Assembly (NCBI RefSeq): GCF_001025175.1
Contig: NZ_AP012324.1
Location: 682,001-746,000, forward strand
From: Bifidobacterium breve DSM 20213 = JCM 1192
GTDB taxonomy: Bacteria > Actinomycetota > Actinomycetes > Actinomycetales > Bifidobacteriaceae
Direction: 5' to 3'
Length of the DNA: 64,000 nucleotides
A model generated the notes under the pieces. That model saw only the letters and a program-made list of their open reading frames with translations, was not told the DNA's origin and made no database searches. The translations under genes were made by a program, and so were the position numbers. Within the stretch, counting starts at the first letter, position 1, and each line of letters starts with the position of its first letter. This document shows positions 59,012-64,000 of the stretch, one piece after another.

Positions 59012-60601
59012 ATGGCGCAGGAACTTCGCGAAGGGGACGGCAAGGCAGGCATTGCACGCGCAGGCAAGCGTAAGTGGGGATATGATCCCGCTCAGGTCGA
59101 CGCTTTTCTAGAGCGGGCCCACGCTTTGTACGACAGTGAGGGAATCAGACTTACCCAGCGTGATATTCAGTCGGTGTCGTTCGACCTGACCAAGGACGGC
59201 TATGTGATTGCTCAGGTCGACGCAGCGCTTAATCGTCTCGAGCGTGCGGTGGTCGACAAGCAGACCGCATGGGAGATCGCCCAGCATGGTCGTGTGACGT
59301 GGAAGGCACAGACTGAGAACCTGTACCAGCAGATTCTCGAGCATGTGGAACGTGAGCAGGGCGAGCGCTTCAAGCCCGGTGAGGCCAAGCAGCCGTCGTA
59401 TGACAAGAAGCAGGTCGACCGTCTTACCGATCAGATTGTGGATAAAGTCGCTGCATCCCTCGGCGTCGACGGTGTCACCGAAGACGATGTCCGTGACTTG
59501 GCTGATCTCAACGCCGTTTCGGTGAGCAATGTCATCTTCACCCAGCGCAAGGGCAAGAAGGGCTATGACGAGCGTCAGGTCGACTATTTCCTAAACGCGT
59601 GCGTCCAGTTGCTCAGCCGTATTGAGTCCTACGCTCGAGTCGGTGGCGCTTCCGCCAACGAGCCAGCCGCTGCTGCGGCCCCGGCTCCCGCAGCAGCGGT
59701 GGCAGCCCCGGCGGAAGCCGTTTCGCCGTTGTTCGCTGCCAATGCACAGCGCCCGGCTGCTGACGCACGTTTCGCACCTCAGGCCGCCGCCTCTGATGAT
59801 GCGTTCGATGCTTTGCATCAGGCCGAACAGAATCTGTTTGTGGCTCGTCCTGCAGCTGAGCAGGCCGATAACGCGTCTGCTCCAGCGGCATATCAGCCGG
59901 CGTCATACGCACCTGCTTCGTCCGCAGCACCGCAGCCTGTGGCCTCCGATGCACCGTCGTTCGGAGCAAAATCTGCCCCCGCGGCCCCGTCTACTCCGGC
60001 GGTTCCTGCGGTTCCTGCGGCTCCGGTGACCCCGGTAGCTCCTGCGGTCCCTCCGACGGCTGAGAGCGATTCCTCGCTGGCCGCCTTGGCCCATATGGCG
60101 CAAGCCTCACAGGATATCCCTGCGGTGAGCGTGCCGTCTTTTGAACCCAAGATGCCGAGTCTGGGCACGCCGGAAGAACTGAAATTGAACGATATGCCGG
60201 CTCCTGTTACTCCGGCTGCCGCACCGGTTACTGCCGCATCCGCCGCTCCTGCAGCGCCGAGCGAAGCCCCTGCAACACCGGAGCCGCCGCACGCGCAGAC
60301 GCGTCATCAGCCTGCGCCTGAGACCATGCCGGTCTCCTTTGCGCCGGCCAACAAGCCGGTGCGCACCACCGGATCCGTTCCGATTCCGGTTGCCGACCAT
60401 TCTGATGATGTGCCGGCCGAGCCCGTGAGCACACCGAAGCCGGCAGCCCAGCCCAGCAAGGATGCCGAGACAAAGCGTCCGGAACAGATTTCCGACATGC
60501 CGTTCCCCTCGCTGTTCCCAACCAGCGATGATTTCAATTCAAGCATCCCGGATCTGTCTTTCCCGACGCTGGATCATGATGATACGAAGAAGGAACAGTG
60601 A
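59012..60601 (+). CDS. DivIVA-domain cell division/polar growth protein
   Basis: 529 residues. Two DivIVA-like motifs, KWGYDPAQVDAFLERAHALY (about residues 21-40) and KGYDERQVDYFLNACVQLL (about 182-200), plus a middle copy YDKKQVDRLTDQIVDKV, suggest a triplicated membrane-curvature-binding unit. The rest is a 300-residue Pro/Ala/Ser-rich disordered tail ending in a short conserved peptide (SDMPFPSLFP). Likely sits at septum or pole. GGAGG is about twelve bases before ATG 59012. Overlaps dxr by four bases, so morphogenesis and isoprenoid genes are co-transcribed. Confidence 0.75.
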   Translation: MAQELREGDGKAGIARAGKRKWGYDPAQVDAFLERAHALYDSEGIRLTQRDIQSVSFDLTKDGYVIAQVDAALNRLERAVVDKQTAWEIAQHGRVTWKAQTENLYQQILEHVEREQGERFKPGEAKQPSYDKKQVDRLTDQIVDKVAASLGVDGVTEDDVRDLADLNAVSVSNVIFTQRKGKKGYDERQVDYFLNACVQLLSRIESYARVGGASANEPAAAAAPAPAAAVAAPAEAVSPLFAANAQRPAADARFAPQAAASDDAFDALHQAEQNLFVARPAAEQADNASAPAAYQPASYAPASSAAPQPVASDAPSFGAKSAPAAPSTPAVPAVPAAPVTPVAPAVPPTAESDSSLAALAHMAQASQDIPAVSVPSFEPKMPSLGTPEELKLNDMPAPVTPAAAPVTAASAAPAAPSEAPATPEPPHAQTRHQPAPETMPVSFAPANKPVRTTGSVPIPVADHSDDVPAEPVSTPKPAAQPSKDAETKRPEQISDMPFPSLFPTSDDFNSSIPDLSFPTLDHDDTKKEQ

Positions 60602-61788
60602 GCGTAGTCTCCAACTCCACCGTCGTAATTCTTGGATCTACCGGATCCATCGGCACACAAGGCCTTGATGTCATTGCACGCCATCCTGAGCGTTTCACTG
60701 TTACGGGTTTGGCCGCCGGCGGCGCTCATATCGAATTGCTGGCTCGTCAGGCCGCACAATTCCGTGTACCGGAAGTTGCGGTATTCGACAGCACCAAGAT
60801 TCCGGCACTGAAGGAGGCGCTGCAACAGGCCGGTGCCCGCGACACCCGCGTGACCGGCGGACCGGATGCCGTGATCGCATTGGCCGGTTCCGGTGCGAAC
60901 GTCGTGCTGAACGGCATTACCGGTTCCATTGGTCTCGAGCCGTCCATCGCCGCGCTGAAAGCCAATTCACAGCTTGCACTGGCCAATAAGGAATCAGTGG
61001 TGGCCGGCGGTCATCTGCTGTTCAGCGCGCAAGTGCGCGACGATCAGATCAATCCGGTTGACTCCGAACATTCCGCCATCTGGCAGTCGTTGCGTTCCGG
61101 CACCCATGCCGAGGTCTCCAAGCTGGTGGTCACAGCCTCCGGTGGTCCGTTCCGAGGCTGGAAACGTGCTGATATGGCGAATATCACGCCTGAGCAGGCG
61201 TTGCATCATCCGACGTGGAACATGGGTCCGGTTGTGACCATCAACTCCTCGACCCTGATGAACAAGGGACTCGAGGTTATTGAGGCTTCCCGACTGTTCG
61301 ATGTGCCGCCGGACCGTATTGACGTAACGGTGCACCCGCAATCCATTGTCCATTCCATGGTCGAATTCGTGGATGGCGCCACTATTTGCCAGTCTTCGCC
61401 GCCGGACATGCGCCTGCCCATCGCGCTCGGCTTGTCCGCGCCTGACCGCATGGACAATGTGGCTGCCGCATGTGACTGGACGCAGGCTGCAACCTGGACG
61501 TTCGAGCCGCTGGATAATGAGGCGTTCCCCGCCGTCCAGCTCGCCCGCCATTGCCTGGGTGCATCCGAAAAGCATACGGCCGTGCTCAACGCGGCCAATG
61601 AGCAGGCCGTGCACGCCTTCCTCGACCATCGTCTGCCGTACCTTGGCATCGTGGACACGGTGAAGGCCGTGCTCGACCAGATGGATGCCGAACTGCGTGG
61701 CGACCCGCTGTTCACGGACGTGGAGGAAATGGGACAGATTGAGCTTGAAGCTCGTCACCGTGCCGATGATTTGATAAACAAACAATGA
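60598..61788 (+). CDS. dxr: 1-deoxy-D-xylulose 5-phosphate reductoisomerase
   Basis: 396 residues. NADPH site [20 protein letters not shown], then [15 protein letters not shown], the metal/substrate segment [11 protein letters not shown] and [13 protein letters not shown], and [15 protein letters not shown] with the flexible loop [16 protein letters not shown]. Second step of the MEP isoprenoid pathway. GTG start overlaps the upstream stop (GTGA). Ends in a four-base overlap with ispG. In many actinobacteria an rseP protease gene stands between dxr and ispG; here it is absent. Confidence 0.96.
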   Translation: MSVVSNSTVVILGSTGSIGTQGLDVIARHPERFTVTGLAAGGAHIELLARQAAQFRVPEVAVFDSTKIPALKEALQQAGARDTRVTGGPDAVIALAGSGANVVLNGITGSIGLEPSIAALKANSQLALANKESVVAGGHLLFSAQVRDDQINPVDSEHSAIWQSLRSGTHAEVSKLVVTASGGPFRGWKRADMANITPEQALHHPTWNMGPVVTINSSTLMNKGLEVIEASRLFDVPPDRIDVTVHPQSIVHSMVEFVDGATICQSSPPDMRLPIALGLSAPDRMDNVAAACDWTQAATWTFEPLDNEAFPAVQLARHCLGASEKHTAVLNAANEQAVHAFLDHRLPYLGIVDTVKAVLDQMDAELRGDPLFTDVEEMGQIELEARHRADDLINKQ

Positions 61789-63008
61789 TGAATACCTTGA
61801 ATACGGAAAAATCCGCCGAAAAACCGTTCCGCAAAACCGGTAATCCGGTCGAATTGACCAGCGAATCGCCGCTGCACCCGCGTCGCAAGTCTCACCGCAT
61901 CATGGTCGGCTCGGTGCCGGTCGGTGGGGGAGCCCCCATCTCCGTGCAGTCGATGACCAACACGCTTACGGCCAATGTTCCTGCCACATTGCAGCAGATT
62001 GCCGAGCTGACCGCAGCTGGTTGCGATATCGTGCGCGTGGCTGTGCCGAGTCAGGACGATGCGGACGCATTGCCGGAGATCTGCAGGAAGTCGCCGGTGC
62101 CGATCATCGCGGATATTCACTTCCAGTCCAAGTACGTGTTCCAGGCCATCGATGCCGGCTGCGCAGCCGTACGCGTGAACCCCGGCAACATCCGTAAATT
62201 CAATGAAGTCGGCCCCTCGATCTGCAAAGCAGCCACTGATGCCGGCATCTCTCTGCGTATCGGTGTGAACGCCGGTTCGTTGGACAAGGAACTCTACGCC
62301 AAATACGGCGGCCCCACTCCTGAAGCATTGGTGGCCTCCGCATTGAAGGAAGCTCACATGTTCGAGGACGTCGGCTTCCATGATTTCAAGATTTCCGTCA
62401 AGCACCATGACGTGATTACCATGGTCGAAACCTATCGTCTGCTTGCCTCCAAGGGTGACTGGCCGCTGCACCTCGGCGTCACCGAAGCCGGTCCGGCCTG
62501 GCAGGGCACCATCAAATCCTGCCTGGCGTTCGGCGCACTACTCGCCGAAGGCATCGGAGATACGATTCGCGTCTCGCTGTCCGCCCCGCCGGTCGAAGAG
62601 GTCAAGGTGGGCTGCAAGCTCCTTGAATACATGGGATTGCGCCCGCGCAAGTTCGACATCATCTCCTGCCCGAGCTGCGGACGAGCCCAGGTGGATGTGA
62701 TTCAGCTTGCCTCGGCCGTGACCGAGGGGCTGAAGGACGTGACCGCGCCGATTCGCGTGGCCGTTATGGGTTGCATCGTCAACGGCCCCGGCGAAGCCCG
62801 CGAGGCCGACCTCGGCGTGGCTTCCGGCAACGGCAAGGGACAGATCTTCATCAAGGGCAAGGTCATCGAGACCGTGCCCGAAGACCAGATCGTAGACACG
62901 TTGCTTACCAAGGCGCAGGAAATCGCCGCCCAAATGGAGGCCGATGGCCTGGTTCCCGTCAACGCCACCGGCCCGGTGGTGGTTCCCATTCAGCATCCCA
63001 ATCGCTGA
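61785..63008 (+). CDS. ispG: 4-hydroxy-3-methylbut-2-enyl-diphosphate synthase
   Basis: 407 residues. [20 protein letters not shown] and VQSMTNTLT at the start, TIM-barrel [20 protein letters not shown], and iron-sulfur ligands Cys in [11 protein letters not shown] and in [14 protein letters not shown]. Reduces MEcPP to HMBPP using a 4Fe-4S cluster. ATG 61785 overlaps the dxr stop; ATG 61788 is also possible. dxr and ispG encode two steps of one pathway. Confidence 0.96.
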   Translation: MMNTLNTEKSAEKPFRKTGNPVELTSESPLHPRRKSHRIMVGSVPVGGGAPISVQSMTNTLTANVPATLQQIAELTAAGCDIVRVAVPSQDDADALPEICRKSPVPIIADIHFQSKYVFQAIDAGCAAVRVNPGNIRKFNEVGPSICKAATDAGISLRIGVNAGSLDKELYAKYGGPTPEALVASALKEAHMFEDVGFHDFKISVKHHDVITMVETYRLLASKGDWPLHLGVTEAGPAWQGTIKSCLAFGALLAEGIGDTIRVSLSAPPVEEVKVGCKLLEYMGLRPRKFDIISCPSCGRAQVDVIQLASAVTEGLKDVTAPIRVAVMGCIVNGPGEAREADLGVASGNGKGQIFIKGKVIETVPEDQIVDTLLTKAQEIAAQMEADGLVPVNATGPVVVPIQHPNR

Positions 63009-63055
63009 ATGCGCCCCACGGCATAATTACCGTGGAACGGCTACAATAACCTTTC

Positions 63056-64000
63056 GTGCCACAAGAAGAGCAGCGTCTGACCGTGAAGGCCAAGCCGTGG
63101 ACCAGCCTCCACCGGCTCATGGTCAGTCTGCCCATCTTCATCATGCTGATGGGCGTGCTGGTCTCTATCTCCAATCTCACTACCGTGCCATGGAATATCG
63201 AGCCCACCGGCCAATCCATGGCCACGCTTACCGATGATACGGACGTCACTTTTGCCAATCCGGCCGGCGAAGCATTGCCCAGTAAAGGCACCTATCAGGT
63301 CAGTGAACGGTATATCACCCTGAATATGACCAGCGACGGCAACCTGACTCAAGAGACCGGAGTGCGCGGCAAAGCCAACAAGAACGGCGTGCAGACCATC
63401 AAAGTGCTTATTCGCGAGCCGCAGGGAGCTGCCGGCAAACGACCGGGTGTGGTGTTCATGCACGGTGCCGGTTACGGCACTTGTGATAACTCATTTGGCG
63501 ATGTGGCCTCCGACATGGCTTCAGCCGGTTTTGTGACCGCAGTACTCGATAAACCAGTTTGGAACACCACCGACGTCAACCGCGACTACATGGCCTCCGC
63601 CAAAGCCTATGATCAGGTGATTGCATATTTGCGGCAGCTTGAGAACGTCGACAATGCCAAGGTCGGCATTTACGCCACGTCCGAATCCACTTGGATATCC
63701 TCATACCTGCTGCAGGATGACCCGGATGTCGCTTTCCAGATTCTCTTGAGTCCGATGGTATTCAGCCCACGCCAGTCGTTGGGCTTCTTCGTCACCCAGG
63801 ACTTTACGCTTGCCGGTGCGAATGATGGCTATCAGTCCATTGTCCAGCGTGTGTTCAGCGCGGACACCGATTTGTTCTCGCTGACGAATTTCGATCTTGA
63901 TACGCTCAAACCTGCCGCCTACGCCGTTCCCACTTTTGTGGCCTATGGGTCGAAGGATGTGATGACCGCACAGGTCGATGGTGTGCGCGCGATTCTGCAC
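63056..64000 (+). CDS. Membrane-anchored alpha/beta hydrolase, 5' part
   Basis: The frame from GTG 63056 stays open to the window end (315 codons). A cytoplasmic tail is followed by one membrane helix (LMVSLPIFIMLMGVLVSI) and an extracellular alpha/beta hydrolase: GVVFMHGAGYGTCDNSF (oxyanion), the elbow KVGIYATSESTWISSYLL with the probable nucleophile Ser, and AYGSKDVMTAQ near the catalytic Asp. The Gly after the elbow Ser is replaced by Ser/Thr. A -10-like TACAAT (63041-63046) lies just before the start, suggesting a leaderless message. The His and stop are outside the window. Confidence 0.75.
   Translation, partial: MPQEEQRLTVKAKPWTSLHRLMVSLPIFIMLMGVLVSISNLTTVPWNIEPTGQSMATLTDDTDVTFANPAGEALPSKGTYQVSERYITLNMTSDGNLTQETGVRGKANKNGVQTIKVLIREPQGAAGKRPGVVFMHGAGYGTCDNSFGDVASDMASAGFVTAVLDKPVWNTTDVNRDYMASAKAYDQVIAYLRQLENVDNAKVGIYATSESTWISSYLLQDDPDVAFQILLSPMVFSPRQSLGFFVTQDFTLAGANDGYQSIVQRVFSADTDLFSLTNFDLDTLKPAAYAVPTFVAYGSKDVMTAQVDGVRAILH

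Overview
High-GC actinobacterial chromosome. The gene content and neighbourhoods point to Bifidobacterium, most likely the B. longum group: carA-carB-pyrF-gmk behind efp-nusB, dxr-ispG, an actinobacterial UvrD / DUF2342 / YlbL / DUF3052 block, DUF3107, a native Tet(M)-like GTPase and several fetched-in or decayed genes. The species call is inference from protein recognition. No 16S gene is present.

Layout. 1-2.3 kb: paired fluoride channels, a MerR regulator and a zinc alcohol dehydrogenase. 2.5-4.0 kb: a DUF4143 AAA ATPase with a direct-repeat array in front, then a stump of a nucleoside hydrolase. 4.0-11.4 kb: a self-contained Ugp-like module on the minus strand (two permeases, binding lipoprotein, glycerophosphodiesterase, DUF47 Pit accessory), a divergent PiT phosphate transporter, two matching operators between them and a LacI regulator. 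11.5-13.3 kb: two damaged LysR genes with an acetyltransferase fragment between them. 13.6-18.3 kb: UvrA paralogue, MATE pump, MagIII/EndoIII-like glycosylase. 18.3-26.3 kb: accessory stretch with gene debris, acetyltransferases, AEC transporter, CMD and cupin genes, hydroxyacyl-CoA dehydrogenase, a SAM methyltransferase, an IS110 relic and a frameshifted membrane gene. 26.4-42.8 kb: L,D-transpeptidase, FetAB-like exporter, efp-nusB, carAB-pyrF-gmk, exonuclease, Tet(M)-like GTPase, esterase, metB, glutaredoxin. 42.9-47.0 kb: a second DUF4143 ATPase cassette with 23-bp tandem repeats, a deleted metY remnant, an SPFH protein and a third, broken DUF4143 ATPase. 47.0-64.0 kb: mostly core genes (patatin, murI, dapF, VKOR, PHP, UvrD, DUF2342, YlbL, DUF3052, tRNA-Val, DivIVA-like, dxr, ispG, start of an alpha/beta hydrolase).

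Two groups stand out. First, three DUF4143 ATPase loci each have their own strictly periodic direct repeats (34 bp x3, 23 bp x4, 33 bp x3) next to the gene, with a different sequence at each locus. This suggests a family of ATPase/nuclease-fold proteins, each paired with its own DNA site. Second, the 4.0-11.4 kb module combines glycerophosphodiester uptake and cleavage with a PiT/DUF47 phosphate system under one LacI-type operator pair, with no ATPase gene in the operon.

The PyrF in the conserved carB-pyrF-gmk position lacks the catalytic Lys and second Asp of orotidylate decarboxylase. Gene decay is frequent and several relics keep reading frame (metY, IS110 transposase). All calls come from reading the sequence and translations; no database search was run.
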